This document shows positions 32,801 through 46,100 of a DNA stretch of 64,000 nt, piece by piece (position 1 is the first letter of the stretch; each line of letters begins with the position of its first letter). Position numbers and translations under genes: made by a program. Under the pieces are notes generated by a model. The model did no database searches and was not told the origin of the DNA. It saw nothing but the letters and a program-made list of their open reading frames with translations. Source of the stretch: Drosophila miranda (Eukaryota > Arthropoda > Insecta > Diptera > Drosophilidae); the NCBI RefSeq assembly GCF_003369915.1, contig NC_046675.1, positions 24,490,001-24,554,000 on the forward strand, read 5' to 3'.

Positions 32801-33020
32801 ATAGGTTGGTAATATTTTTACTACCGAAAGTTATCCCTAGGGATCTGTGGGGAACTTTACTGTAAAAAGGTGTTTACGAGAGGAATCTGTCTCGATTATA
32901 AAGATGATATAAAGTGTATCGAACACAGATAGACCCTAATACATTGATTTCTCACACCAAAGTAGATGATTACTGGAAATGACCGCTTAGAAAGCATTTC
33001 CAGAGATTATCTATGCTAAC

Positions 33021-33034
33021 AACTATCGATAGTT
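33021..33034. promoter_or_regulatory. Palindromic DRE/BEAF-type site
   Basis: AACTATCGATAGTT is a perfect 14-base palindrome with the full DRE core TATCGATA (33024-33031), a site bound by DREF and, in CGATA clusters, by BEAF-32. No promoter is seen beside it. Confidence 0.45.
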
Positions 33035-36025
33035 CTTTAAGCTTCGATACTTAATAACTTACTTTAATCAGGTTTAAGCCATAATACCACTGATATCACC
33101 CAATACAACATATGTACTATGTAAATTCGCTGACCAACCAAACACAAACCAAATACAGATACACCCCCGTTCGTGTTGAGGGCATGCCAACAACAAATAT
33201 TCAACACATGTCCTGTGTCCTCAGTGTAGAGATTGGAATGAGGTCTGGATTCCGGGGGCCAGAAGACACCAGCAGCCGCAGCCGCAGCAGCAGGCAGACC
33301 TCGACAAGCGCCAGTCACCAGTGGAGTCTCTGGCTCCGACTCTGAATCCGACTCCAACTCCAACTCCAACTCTGACTCTGACTCTGGCGCGGCTTTTCGC
33401 CTTGTTTACGCTAAGATGGCGTATTGTATAACATCATTATGTGGACTTCGTTCATGTTCATGTCATAATTTTGCTTTGCTCTCTGGCTATAGAGTCAGCA
33501 TCGGAGTCAGATCAGAGTCAGAGACTCCAGAGGAGCTTCACCAGCAGCCGCAGCAGCATTCCAAGCGCCAGCCTCAAACCCAGTCTCATCTCCAGCCGCG
33601 TCTGCGCCTGGAGCTCCTCCAGGCTTTGGTTTGAGTCGCGAATCGGGAATCGGCATCGGTATTGGCATCAGAATTTTGCGGTCGCTGTTTGTGCCATGTT
33701 TGGGGCTGCGTAATTAAAAATAAATTTTCGCGCTCTAAGCGAACAGGAGCGGAGTTTGGGGCTACTTCCAGGCAGCTTTGAAGAGAGAAACAGGTGTAGT
33801 ATTTATTTATTTTACTTCGATTTAACTGATCGGATAATGATAAGGAAAAGATCAAGGTATTGACTAAGAATCTGGAATATATTAGACATAAATTTAAATC
33901 GCATCGTTTACATTTTCGTACATATTTCTTAATACCTTAATTTGATCACATTCTTTTGGGGATAGATTATATATTTTATATATAATTTCCCTAACTTTAC
34001 CTTCATCTAAAGGATATTCCTCCTTATGCTCAAACTATTCGTATAGATCTGAAATAAATAATGATTAGATCTTAGCTTTTCTATATTTTTTCCTTAACTT
34101 TTTTGTATTCTTTCTTGATTTGTGCTCTAATATCTTCTATAAGGAAACTCTAAGAAATTGCTTTCCCACCTGTTCCTTTGCCTTTCGTAGTTTCTCCGAT
34201 ACCAACCTTCGAGAGCGCCCCTGTCCGCCATAGGCTTGCACAACATTTTTTGTTACTTTTTTAATTTAATGAATATTCTGGGACAATTTATTGGCGAACA
34301 TATTGATTTCAGCGTTTGCCGTGTTTCATCGTTGTCCCATGTGTGCGCCTGCCTGGCTATGGCTGAGGCTGTGGCTGTGGCTATGGGCCCGAGCTGCACG
34401 TTGTTGTTGCAAAGTTTATACGGTAGTTACCAACATAAATAGCAGCAATTTGGCCAGACACCCAACAGCCCAAGCCCCGGAGAGAGGGCAAGCGAGAGCG
34501 AGCGAGAGAGAGAGATACCTGGACTCGGACTGGACTGAACACTGGGGCCCGATCCGGACGCAGTCGCAGCTTGCTGAACAAGCGTACAATTAATATGCCC
34601 CATGCCTGCCGCCGTCGCCGCCCGCACCACAGGCGGTCCCTCACACACAGGTCCGCCGTCCAACAGTCCCCGCGATCCTGGTGAGAGACTTTTCGAAAAC
34701 TTTTCAGCTTCGAGTTGAACTCTGGGGGAGCGCTGTTGTTCCACAGTTTCAATCCTTTTTTTTTTGCCATTCTTTGTTTTTGGTTTTGGTTGCATTTCGT
34801 TTTTTGGATCAGTCGAAAGCTGCTGCTGAGTGCGATTTATAGCTCTTAACAAATTGTTAATAAATATTTTATTTATATTGATGAGACAACACGAAATTAT
34901 TCACAATTTACTCACTCGATTTGTGCGTGTGTGTTGGTTACCCTCTGGGATTACCTCCCGCTACTTTTATGCTGCTCCTGATCTTTATAATTATACCCAG
35001 TGTTCTGTAATCGAAAGGGGGTTTAAGGCATACGCAGTGTTATGGGATGTAGATGGGAATATCAAGCTTAAGTTGTCCTGCCGTTACCTTTCTGTAATTG
35101 AATTTATCGAACTTAATATCGAAAGCAACCCGAATCGATAAACCTGTTTCTTTAGGTATCTTCCCAGCGTCCCAAACCGAAGCCAAGGCCGAAGCTGCTT
35201 CCACTAACCCTCCTACCCTGCAGTTAGTTAGGGCATCCTCTAGTCCATCAAGCTTTTGCCCACTTGTGTATATACTTTCCTCGAAACTTTCAGTTGATGA
35301 AATAATTTCTGTACACAGCTGCGCATTTGTTTCAATTACAGAGCCATCGGGTAGTCCGGGAAGTTGCTATCCCGTTGTGGTCTACCCATATGATTGATCT
35401 GTGTCCAGTGCTCCAGTCTTTCCGATGGCACCCTGTAATTAGCGCATGAAATGTTTTCGCTTTATTTATTATTGCCTTTTTTCGGCCAATTGAAATGGAA
35501 TTTAAATGAGTTTAGTTGCGGGCACTCTCCACTCCCCCAGCACACCAGCACACCACCTCCTCATCCACTATCATGGTCAGCGGCTGTCAATCACAATGAT
35601 TTATGTCGCCGCTTCGTGAGGAGAGAGAGAGAGAGAGCAGATCTGACAGATCGGGAAGAGATATCTCTTCACTCCTCACTGAGTGTGCATTTGCCTACAT
35701 ATCAGCGGGGCAATTTATCTTTCCGCAGTTGCAGCAGCAGCAGCAGCAGAACTCATCAGGCGACGGCGGCCTCTTTCTTCCATAATCGCTCACCTCCCCA
35801 GCCCCGTTTTTCCTCCTCCTTCTCCCTCTGGAGAGGGGGAGGGAGTGGTACACAGTCCCAGGCCCCCATCCATGGGTCTGGCGCTTATGAAACTTATTTT
35901 TCATTTGAATTTCATTTCATTTCATTGCTTAATTGTCGCCGCTTTTGATGAATTGTTTGTTTGGATTTGCCGCGACATTTCTATAGTTCCCCCAAGACCC
36001 CACACCTCCTCTTTTTCGTTTGAAC

Positions 36026-36615
36026 ACATGTCATCGCGAGGTGGGAGGTTGAAATTCGCACCAGGGCTGCGTAGCTCAGGAAATCAAAGCTTATCGTCGA
36101 TTAACAATCGATATATGAACGATGACTTGCAGGCTCTTTGGCATGGCATTGCTTTTCGATATTTTCCCCGAAATCCATAGCTAAACAAAGCTTTTCAAAG
36201 GGATGTTCTAGTAGCCATTAAAATGATTCTATGGCCTCTTATTTAAGTGATTGAAACTCTTCTGACCGTTCTTCACTTTCGAAACTTGCAAAAGTTTCCT
36301 CCCCTCTCCGATAACCACATGTCATTGCGAAATGTGAGGTTATTTTCGCACCAGGGATGCACAACTCACCAAATCAAAGCCTATCGCAAGGCAGCTTTTG
36401 TATCCATTAAAATGATTCTATGGCCTCTTATTTAAGCGAATGAAACTCTTCTAACCGCTCTTCTCCCTTGGTGGACTTTCGAAGCTTGTAAAAGTTTCCT
36501 GCTCTCTCATGTCTGCTTTCCACATGTCATTGCGAAATGTGAGGTTATCTTCGTACTAGGGGTGCACAACTCGCTAGATCAAAGCCTATCGCAAGGCAGC
36601 TTTGCTATCTATTAC
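36026..36615 (+). repeat. Tandem repeat, about 2.5 copies of a ~205-290-bp unit
   Basis: Copies start at 36026, 36317 and 36522 with ACATGTCATYGCGA. Each continues with GGTT, a TTCGCACCAGGG-like block, AATCAAAGCYTATCG and (copies 1 and 2) ATTAAAATGATTCTATGGCCTCTTATTTAAG and AAACTCTTCT. Copy 1 carries about 85 extra bases; copy 3 is cut short near 36615. Copies 2 and 3 are the most alike. Confidence 0.8.
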
Positions 36616-39600
36616 TCAGACATATAACCGTCTCCTGCTTTGAGGAAACTTCTGTAGAATCATAATTTTAGCATTGCAGCCCTGCCCTTTTGATAGCATC
36701 TTCTGCCTGGGGGGGCCTTTCATACTCGTTGCCTGGCAGATGTTTCCCCTGTAATTTGGCATTGTTAGCCGTCTGCTTCGATCTGTTCCTCTGTTCGTGC
36801 TGCAGTCAGTCAGTCGGTAGTTTTGGTCGCCATCTTGGCTACCTACTGGAGCCATTTACATTCGTCTGAGACGGCCGAGACATTATCGTTGCTGGCATCT
36901 CAATTTACCAATCAAATAACAAATGCGCCGCCAAAGCTGCTTATTAATGGCGGCCAACGGTTGAAACGCGGCACCGTCAAAACTCTACCAACTCCATTCC
37001 GATTCCCATTCCCATTCCCATATCCATCTCCCATCTACCAGATTCAGCTTTCAGCTTTCAGTCTCAGCCTCAGTTTCAGCCACAGCACAGCCTTAGCTTC
37101 ATATAATTTCCACGAAATCTCCATTGTCGATAATAATTGATTTGATTGATGCTTCGACGGCTGCTGATGCTGCCCCTGCCACTTCCTCCGTTGCTGCTAC
37201 TTCTGCTGCTGCTGGTGCTGGTGTGGTTGCGGCTCTTTCCATTGTTGATTGGTCCCCACAGATTCGATTCCCTTCTTTTTGTTTAGGGAGCAATTACGTG
37301 GAGCTTGGTTTTGATCTTTGATAGAGAGACCAAAGAAAATGGCGTTATTCAACATCCAATCGATGAATGGAAATAGATTTTTATATGAAATATAGAATAA
37401 TTTTAGATGAAAGAGAGCTATTACTAGTCGGGAATCTCCCGAAGAGATACCAATTACTGCAAATGGAGTGATGGATATTATACCTTAATTATGATGTGGT
37501 TTAACCTTTGAAAATGGTTAATTTGGCACCGCTGCCAACCTTTTATTCCTGTTGATTTCTTACTAAATTTTAATTTTCTTTCAAACCCTTTCCCATTCAA
37601 ATTCAAATTTCAAAGCCTTAAACATTAATTTGCTAACCGCAAGATTATCTCCCTCTAAAGCTCAAGACCTGGATTCTAGCCGGAACATTCCCTCCAGCTG
37701 ACCTCCTCCACTGCCAATGCTTGTTAACAAATTACCTCAGAACAGAAATACAACGATCGCCGTAGGGGAATTTGCATGCTCATCACGAGGACGCCAGCTC
37801 AGATTACGATCGACATTCCTGTCCGTTGTCCGTTGTCCGTGGTCCGCTGTCCGCCAGCTGACCTCAAGACCGTGTTTTGGGGGAGATCTAAGGAAACAAG
37901 TGTAAAATGTTTTGCAGGCAAATTGAGCAGATCGCCGGCACTGCATCGAGTAGTGTGAAGAGGCATTGCTATCGCCCATCGAAATTGTTGGTGTAGTTTT
38001 CACACAAAACAGGGAAACAAAAGCAAACTGACCCGACGCTGAAATTCCACTTAAGTCCGGCTCTATATGCCTTTCAAAACGAAATTAATCTTCATTGGAA
38101 GCAATCGACAGGATGGTGGGGAAGAAGATCTCTTCTCAGATGTTGAGGAACGATCTTCGCTTGGATTGAAGCCGCCAAGAAAAATTAGCGCAAATGATTG
38201 ACAGCCTAAATGAGAATTTAATGGTAAACTTTAGTTTTTTTTGTAGCTGTTGCTGGGGCTGTTCTTTGGGGATCCAAGACTCAGGGACCCCAGGCCCAGT
38301 TCGCTATAATTTGCCCAGAAATAACCCTGAAGGATTGTTGCTGTAAAAAGTAAAAGCAAAATTGTTTCCAACCAAAAGAACAAAATAAATTGATACCAAA
38401 TTGATGTTTTTGCAAAAACAATTTTGGTGTGTTCCAGAGACCCAGGGACCTCTATAACGGTCTTTCTGTTGGGAGAAGCTTGTAGAAACTCTCCTTTAAT
38501 TATTTCGAACCCTTTAGATACTCCTTCTTCTTCGTTCCTTTGGTTCTCTGTAGGTATTGTCCCTCTCTTCCTGCACTCTTCCTTCCTTCATTGGATTCCT
38601 GAAGGTAGTCTCCCCCAATTCGTGTGATCTTTCTTCTTGTGGACACTCTCCTTCCCTCCATGGGATCCCTGTGGGTACATCGTAACCCTGTAGGCACTCT
38701 CCCTATCTGTTGGCATTTGAAATGCTTTATTTGCATTTTGATGCGACGAAAAGTTTCGGAACCGCAGGGATAGCTACGGGGTATGGGGTAGAGAGTTTAG
38801 GGAGGAGTGACAGAGCAAACATACAGAGGAAGGGAGATGGGAGACAGAAGTGCATTTTTGCACGCAATCCTTGCACCTACTGCAACAACTGCTGGCTGAC
38901 TGACCTGACGTCACTTGATGGCGGCAACGGCACCGTCGACGGCAGCAGACAATTTATGCGCCTCTGCGGGCTGCCTTTTGCCTTACCTTTTGCCTTACTT
39001 CACCTTACCTCTGTCGGGCAGTCAGTTATCGATATGTCTCTACATGTTGGAGCTCCTCGGCGCAGAGCTGCAAGAGCTCGACTGAGCCGACACTGGCTCT
39101 GGCACTGGCCTGACTCTGGTTCCACGATGTGCGTGTCATCAAGTTGGTCTAAAGTGACAGTCGCGATTTAATGGCACAGAGTCGGTCAGCGAAGGCGTGC
39201 CCCCTCAGCACAGATAGATATGTACGTACGTACGTGTACGTGTGTATAGGTATCGCACTCGTACTCGTATACTGAATGAATAATCAATCGATTTCAGTTC
39301 AATTAGCACCTTTTAGTGTGCAAAATAGCGCTACCCAAACCCCAAAGACATCCCACTCGAAAGTACCTTTGATAGCTGCAACTCCTGGACCCTGCCTGTC
39401 CTGCCTGTCCTGTTCGGCTGTCAATTTCGCTGTCAGCGTTTGTCAAAAGTTAAGTGCAAGTAATACCTTCGATATCACCTCTCACTCGGAGCGGGGGAAC
39501 ACACGGGGGCTGCGGCAGCGGCAGCGGCAACGGCAACGGGAATCAGTGCCTCAATGTCAGAGATATATAAACATATAACTGCAAATTATGTGTTGCCATT

Positions 39601-40040
39601 GTACGAGTATGGCTTTGATAGAGCCGCAACCTTCACATAGAAAATCTTTCAACAAGAAAATTACAGACGCACAGAGGCACAAAGTCGAATGCGTGGCACT
39701 AGGAGGGGGCAACATTAGGTAGGGGATTATGTGCACCACAGAGCCACAGAATTTTGTTTTGGGAAAAGGTAACAGAAACAGGAAATTTTTAAAATTATGA
39801 TTGGCTTAGAGTGAAATTTTGTTGGGTAATTATTTAGACGAAAATTGAGGTCTCTCTGGGGGATCTCGGATCTGCTGTTGTGCCATATTCTGCGGTTTCC
39901 GGCAGGGAACACACAAGAGTCCAGATGCCTCCTGTCAATCAAACAGGGTCTCTCCCCTTTTCTGTTCTGTGGAGTACCTCCACTAAGTCCCTATCTGACG
40001 GCGCCTATCTCAAAAGAAACCTAATCAGAGACTAATTAAT

Positions 40041-40054
40041 AAACATTAATGTTT
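40041..40054. promoter_or_regulatory. 14-bp palindrome in a homeodomain-site cluster
   Basis: AAACATTAATGTTT is a perfect palindrome centred on ATTAAT, followed within 60 bases by TTAATTAATAATTA and further TAAT sites. Confidence 0.4.
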
Positions 40055-41959
40055 AAGACGGCGCAACGTCGCGCTTTCGGCTGCCGTTTAATTAATAATT
40101 ATGCTATTTACATAACTAATTTAAATGAGTTGGTGGCAACATGTTCATGCCCAGTTTTCATTAGTGTTAGCTGCCTCCCATCTCTCCACACTCGCCCCAC
40201 CCCCTGTCTCTGGCCTGTCTGGGGCGGCAGACAGATTTCATTAGCCGCCTTTTTTTTTTTTTGACTAAGCCAAGATGTAACTAAACCAGAAAACCGGATA
40301 ATGTAAGCCAATTTTGAATGCACGGCTGGTATCTGTGGGACTGAGACGAATTGGGGAGTACCCTGGGATTGTAAAAGTCTGGGAATTAAATGTAAGAGCA
40401 ATCTCTGAATGAAGAAATGAAAGGAAATTACTGGGCTGTGTATTCTATACGAGGTCTAACAGTTGGGTATTTTTATTGTATTTCAGCGCGATGCTCTTTC
40501 TAGATTACACACAATAATGAGCTTGGAGCAAAGAAATGATCTAAGGATAGCATTTAGGTCTTTCTTTATCGAACTTCTATGGAAACTGTTCTACTTCGTG
40601 GAAAAGAACATTCGTTTTCCTGCTCTCTGGGCTTCTTCTTGGCTTGTTTGAAACAAATTTGTGATTTTCAGAATTTCACATATTTTTAGAATATACTGGA
40701 TCAAAATTACTTAAAAAAAGATCTCAATTTCTAAATTGTTTTTTGTTTGGGTTCAATCATGTTTCATTACACTACAAACATTCAAAGTTTGATCACAATG
40801 GTTCCAAAAACAGTTTTTCCTTGTGGTAAAATCGATTTCCCAAAGCCTCAGTTCATCCTTATAGGCCACACACCCCTCCCTGAATCTAACCCAAGATCTA
40901 GAGCACCAACATCAGCCAATTAAAAGTATGTTCCCCTGCGGTTGCTGTTGCCAAAGATTTGCCAAGTCTCGGGCGTCGGCTAATTGCAATTAATTATTGC
41001 AGCAATCCATCATAGCTACTCAGAGACCGACCTGGGCTTCCAGTGAGTTTCGGGCTCCGGCCGCGGGCCTTGGTCTTCGGGCTCTGGGCATCGTCATCTG
41101 CCATGGCGACGGCGGCTTCTTTTTGGGCAAAACCACAAACAGAAACTGAAGTGGAAACACGCGAATGTCGTATAAGCAATTCCTTTTGTTTCATTACATT
41201 TTCCTTCTTTATGCCTTTTTGTGTTCGGCTAACTACATACATATAATGCAAAATGCAAATTAGTGCAGCCCAAACGAGTGGCCAAGAGAAGAAACGTCAT
41301 AAAAATTCGCTCAAAGTCAGAATGGATTACGAATTGCATCATGAAAAGGTTTTGTTAAAGGCAAAGATAAGGAATGTGCCAAGGGAAATGGCCAAAAAGG
41401 GAGGGACTGTGGGGAAGCAGTGGTAACGGGGAGGGGCAGTTATATTTGGGAATATTTTACTAGTATTTTGGGTTGTTGAAATCTTAAACTAGTCCAAGAT
41501 TGCAAAATAATTGATTTGTTTGTAATATTGAACCTTTGCTATGAAATACAGAAAGCGAATGGTATATTTTACTCCTTTGGAAATTTTAAGATTTATGTCA
41601 TGGAAATCAAACTTAGATCCAAAATGACATTCCACGGCCTTCAGAGAACCCTTTGGTTGTTCCTCTATGCTGCCCACGTGTCCTTGTACCTCCGTCAATA
41701 ATCGATGTATCAAAATAGATATCTTACAAATCGATATGATATTTTCCCACGAGCCCCAACAGAACTCTTTCTTTAAGTGTCTGTACATCCACTTTCTTCG
41801 AGGTCTATGCGTGTTTCCCTACTTTCCTATCAATTTCGCTTTCGATTGAAAGTTTTCTTGTAAATTGAAATGGAAGATTATTTAATATTGTGACGTGTAC
41901 TTAGGTCTAGCCTTACCAAAGAACGCACTGAATTCAATGGGGGCCCTGAATGAAGATTA

Positions 41960-42076
41960 ACAATTGTGTGCGACAATTGTCAACTTTAATTATTTACTAA
42001 TTGTGACTGAATTATGAGGAACTCTGGCGGCGGCGGACGCTTAATTGTCGGGTAATTAAACAACAACAACAATTGT
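41960..42076. promoter_or_regulatory. Cluster of ACAATTGT sites
   Basis: Three exact copies of the palindrome ACAATTGT at 41960-41967, 41973-41980 and 42069-42076, with TTAATTA sites between. Each is two inverted Sox-type ACAAT half-sites. The cluster suggests an enhancer, without proof. Confidence 0.4.
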
Positions 42077-43106
42077 TACAAAAACCAACAAATTGTTGGC
42101 TTGACTTTTAGTTTTTTTCTTCTTTTCTTTTAGTTGTTTTTTTTCGGTTACAAACATTTTTTGGTTACATGGGAACAAAACAGGGGAATAAATACTTGGG
42201 GAGTGTATTTTAGGCCACGCCCAGCGAATCGTTTCGTTGTGTGCACGAGCGAGCGGGAGATAGTCACCACGGCAACAACATGGCGTGGTTCCATGCACTG
42301 GAAATTTGAGTGAAACTCAACTCTCGCCAGCGCATACACATGCACCCAGAGCGACAGATGGAGAGAGAGAGAGAAAGAGAGAAACGATACGTTTCAACGC
42401 CTCTCTCTCCAAAGTGCAGACAACCTCAGAGACTGAAAACAAAGGTAACAATTGGAATTATACATCAACGATACGAACTCTCGGGTGCGGTGCCAGCAGA
42501 AACCTGTGCTGTTCTCTCTGGTTATTAATTATTCTAGTTTACACAATTGCACTTGCCCTGGCCCTAGCAATCCCCTCACTCTCTCTCCACCTCTGTGTTT
42601 TGGCCAACAAATGCAATTTGAGTGTAAACACATTTAACTACGTTAAAAGGGGCATGAGGAGGGGCTTTAGACTGTATCTTGATGTGCGATCTGCGACCTG
42701 CACATACGAGAGTTCCCTTGCCCTTCCAGCTTAAATGCAGCGCAAATTGCTCATGTTCCCTGGACAGAGACACAGATAGACAGGAAAGAGAGGGACACCT
42801 TTGCCACCGAGAATGATCTATGCAAATCTGTAGATTTTATTTCCACGATGAGGATGATGGGAACAGAAGAGGATCCTTTCAAACTAAAAGATCTCTGAAT
42901 TTGGTTGAGTTTTTTGGAAAACATAAAGAAAAGAGAGCTAGGCAGAGTCATAGGAGTAAGGGACATCTGTCATTAGCCCTATCCAAATAGACCTTTCGGT
43001 AATTGCGAGCATTTGTCTGGTAAATGTACACCCCAAGAGTGCTCGTAAAACTTCCTTTTGGCAGTCGAGTGGCGACAATTAATATTTCATTTTAATTAAT
43101 ATAATT

Positions 43107-43140
43107 TGTTTACGACTATTGGTAAACAAAAGTTTACCAA
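43107..43140. promoter_or_regulatory. Forkhead-site cluster with inverted repeat
   Basis: TGTTTAC at 43107-43113 is followed by TTGGTAAAC (43119-43127) and its exact inverse GTTTACCAA (43132-43140) across a 4-base spacer. All three contain the forkhead core GTAAAC. Confidence 0.5.
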
Positions 43141-46100
43141 AGTGGAAGTGGAAATTTGCGTGTTACATTTTTGGTAATATTTTAGTTAATGGCTTTATTG
43201 ATCTGCAGGTGGAGTTGGGGAATGTCCAAGCCGGGGGATGGGGATGATTCAGTGGTACCTTTTTCACCCTCTCCCCAAGTTGTGTCCCTTTTTGGAATTG
43301 AAAATATCTCTCCTTGCAAGCGTTAAAAATGCTTTTAGCATAATTTAATGGAATTTAATGGAAAAACATGAATTTTGCATTTCCATTTATAATGAGAGTG
43401 GAGAACACATTTGTGCACCTCTATACCTTTCTACACACAGTATTTCTACCCTACGTGATCCTACCTTTCCACAAGGTATTTCCATTCATCTAAAACTCTG
43501 TTCCTGCCACTCCATAAGACAATTAAAATGTGATAAAATACTGTGAAAAATGGTATAATTTGTGTATATTATTAAAAAAAAGCAAAACATACCAGAGAGG
43601 AGACCCACCTGAAGTTTGGGCACATCTTTCGTCCCCTCACCACCCCCCGCCACCACTCCCACTCCACTACTACTCCTCTGTCAGTCCATCCATAAATAAT
43701 CCAAATAATTTTTGTATAAAAATGCAGCACCATCTTAAAAATAAAGTCATAATTTTCGAAATGATTTATGAATTGTAGAGAGAAGAGGCAACCAGCGCCA
43801 GCCAGACAGGTGGAGAGGGGAGATCTCTCAACGGGGTCTCTCTTTCTCTCTGTCGTTCCCTTTGCGATTATTACACATTTTATTTAATTTCTTTTTGTTG
43901 TTTTGCTGTTAATGCAACGCTTTTTAAATTAATTTCTTCAGGGGAATGCATTTTCAGGCTCCGACTCGAGTCGCGGGGCTCAAGTTTTATTTCAAAAGAG
44001 TGGAAAAGATGGCAGAATAGAGAGGGTGAGGAGAGTAGGGAGAGTGGTACCCTGTACATTAGCATAACCCGGCACGCATGCCGTCTGGTGTCTGCCTCCG
44101 GATAGGGCCGCGAGTGTCGTACAATAGCGAGGGCTGGGCTTGCCTCCTTTTGACCGCCTTTGGCTGGGTGCTTGTTAAATTTCGACATGGCCTCTTATGA
44201 TTAGCTGAATTATGCTTTTAAAATTTGCATTGTGATAAGATCCGTGAACTTAGCGCCGACTGCACTATCATCTGAATGGTGCTGGAACTGAGGTGGAGTA
44301 AAGGTGAGGCTACAGATAGTGTGGAGTGCTGCCAGGCAAGGGTGCTGGAACTATTAAACAGTCTTGAGAAGGCCCTTGGCTAATTGTGCACAGTGGAGGG
44401 GCCTTGGATTTCTAAAATATCCACTCTATTCGTCGCATACAAAGTGTTTAGAGAGAGTGGCACTTACTAGGGAAGATCTAGCCTGCACTTTGGGCTAGAT
44501 AATAACTCTGATTGCTCATACTCCTTTTTCCTGCCAAATCAACTATTTCTATTTCGTTTGAGACCATGCCTTCAGAATCGCTCATCGTCATAGTCTAAAG
44601 AACCCTTCACGTGCTCCTATATATGTGAGACATGTAAAATCTGCAAGAAAAATCGCCTTCAAAGACCCACTCTGGCTAGGCGGCTTATCTTTCTATAATT
44701 TTCCAGCCTTGGCAATTACGAATGCAAAATAATTTCTTTTGCTGACTGACCGCCGCCGACACCCGTCCCATGCCCCTCTGCTGCACAAGTGGCAATTAAG
44801 CCACTAAGAAAAATACTTCTTTTCTTTTGGCTTTCAACAGAAGTGAGAGGAGGAGGGTAGAAGGTGGATGTAGGTAGGTAGATGGATGTTGGCTAGATCC
44901 ACGCCCCGCCTTGCATGCTGAAATTTGCATTTTAAGTTGTGTTTAAATATAATTTTTCTCCACCGTTTTCTTTGCACAATTATTTATTGCTGAAAGTGCA
45001 ACTAGGCGTATGCTTAACTTTGTTGATAATTGGAGTGAGAATAAATTTATAATTTATAATTCGTATACTTATATTTTTTTTGTTTGCCTTTGCTCGCGAT
45101 TCGAAGTGCACAAAACATGAACGCTAATTAATGTGATTTTTAAGCGTTGAAAAATTGCAGTCATTTGTATATATTTCTCTTTCTTTTTGCCGATTTTTTG
45201 TGTGCCATATATACAAACGTATGTCCATATTTTCTACCACATTTGCTCGCATTTTTATTCAAGTTTTTTGTTTGAGTTTTTCCCCATTTTTGTGGGCGCC
45301 AAAAAGGCGTTGCAGACTTTGGCTGTTGGCCAGTGGAATAACCCATGATTATAGTAGGGGCACTCAAGTCGCCGGGTAATGGCCCCCATCAAGCCCACCT
45401 AAGCCCAGCCAACCACCCACTCGCTTTTGGCATTTTCCACCCTTCAACCATCTTTGTAACGTTTGCACTTTTGCCATTTGTCAGCTATTTTGCATTATAG
45501 CAACCCCTCTACCAAATGAATCATTAATACAAGGCGCGTACAAGGCTCTCCCCCGTCTCTATATGTATATACCTTCTCACTCCCCAGGGTGTCAACGTGT
45601 GTGGGCGTCAAATATATCGGTTACTTTCGCACCAAGCCCAAGCCCAAACGAACCGAAACCATGCAGGGGCAGTGGCAGAGGAGTTGGCAGTAGCTGACAA
45701 GCCAAAAACCGCACAACTCCAACTCAAAATTCAATTCGTGTCACTTGAAAAGGGGGGACACCACTTGCTAATCGGTTAAATTAGCCGTAAAAGAATACAC
45801 AAGTCATCGGGTTACACATGGATCGGGGGCGCTGGCGCTGCGCTTCCAATACGAGTGATACTCCCTCGCAACGTGAGAACTTCGGCCTCTGTCAGGTGAA
45901 GGCCAGCCGAGAGGGGGACGAGGCGAGGCGAGTGCCTGACTTATGATAGACGTGTGCCATGGGTGTCAGATCGGGATACCCAGAAAGCAGTGGCGTAGCT
46001 GGAACCGGGGACAGTTTCAGAGGGAATGGATTAAGATTATTGCAAAGGCAAGATTTGAAAGGAATATATATGAGAGAATATACATATATCCATCCCATAA

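Larger units (their letters stand above)
29686..36025. other. Non-coding stretch in the spineless upstream region
   Basis: No convincing coding exon on either strand. Contents: a (GGAT)n microsatellite at 29851-29874, AT-rich sequence (31.0-31.8 kb and 33.8-34.2 kb), a DRE palindrome at 33021-33034, related CAG/CTC-rich segments at 33267-33370 and 33519-33573, and GA-rich tracts near 34490-34520 and 35622-35640 that resemble GAGA-factor sites. Confidence 0.45.

Noticed and set aside
35451-36180. Two overlapping frames of 165 codons
   Set aside because: Both run through GA/CAG simple repeats and into the tandem repeat. No family features.
38710-39171. 153-codon plus-strand frame
   Set aside because: Composition is erratic, with no domain and no splice partners. 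It overlaps dense motif-like sequence including a CRE site, so it is probably chance.
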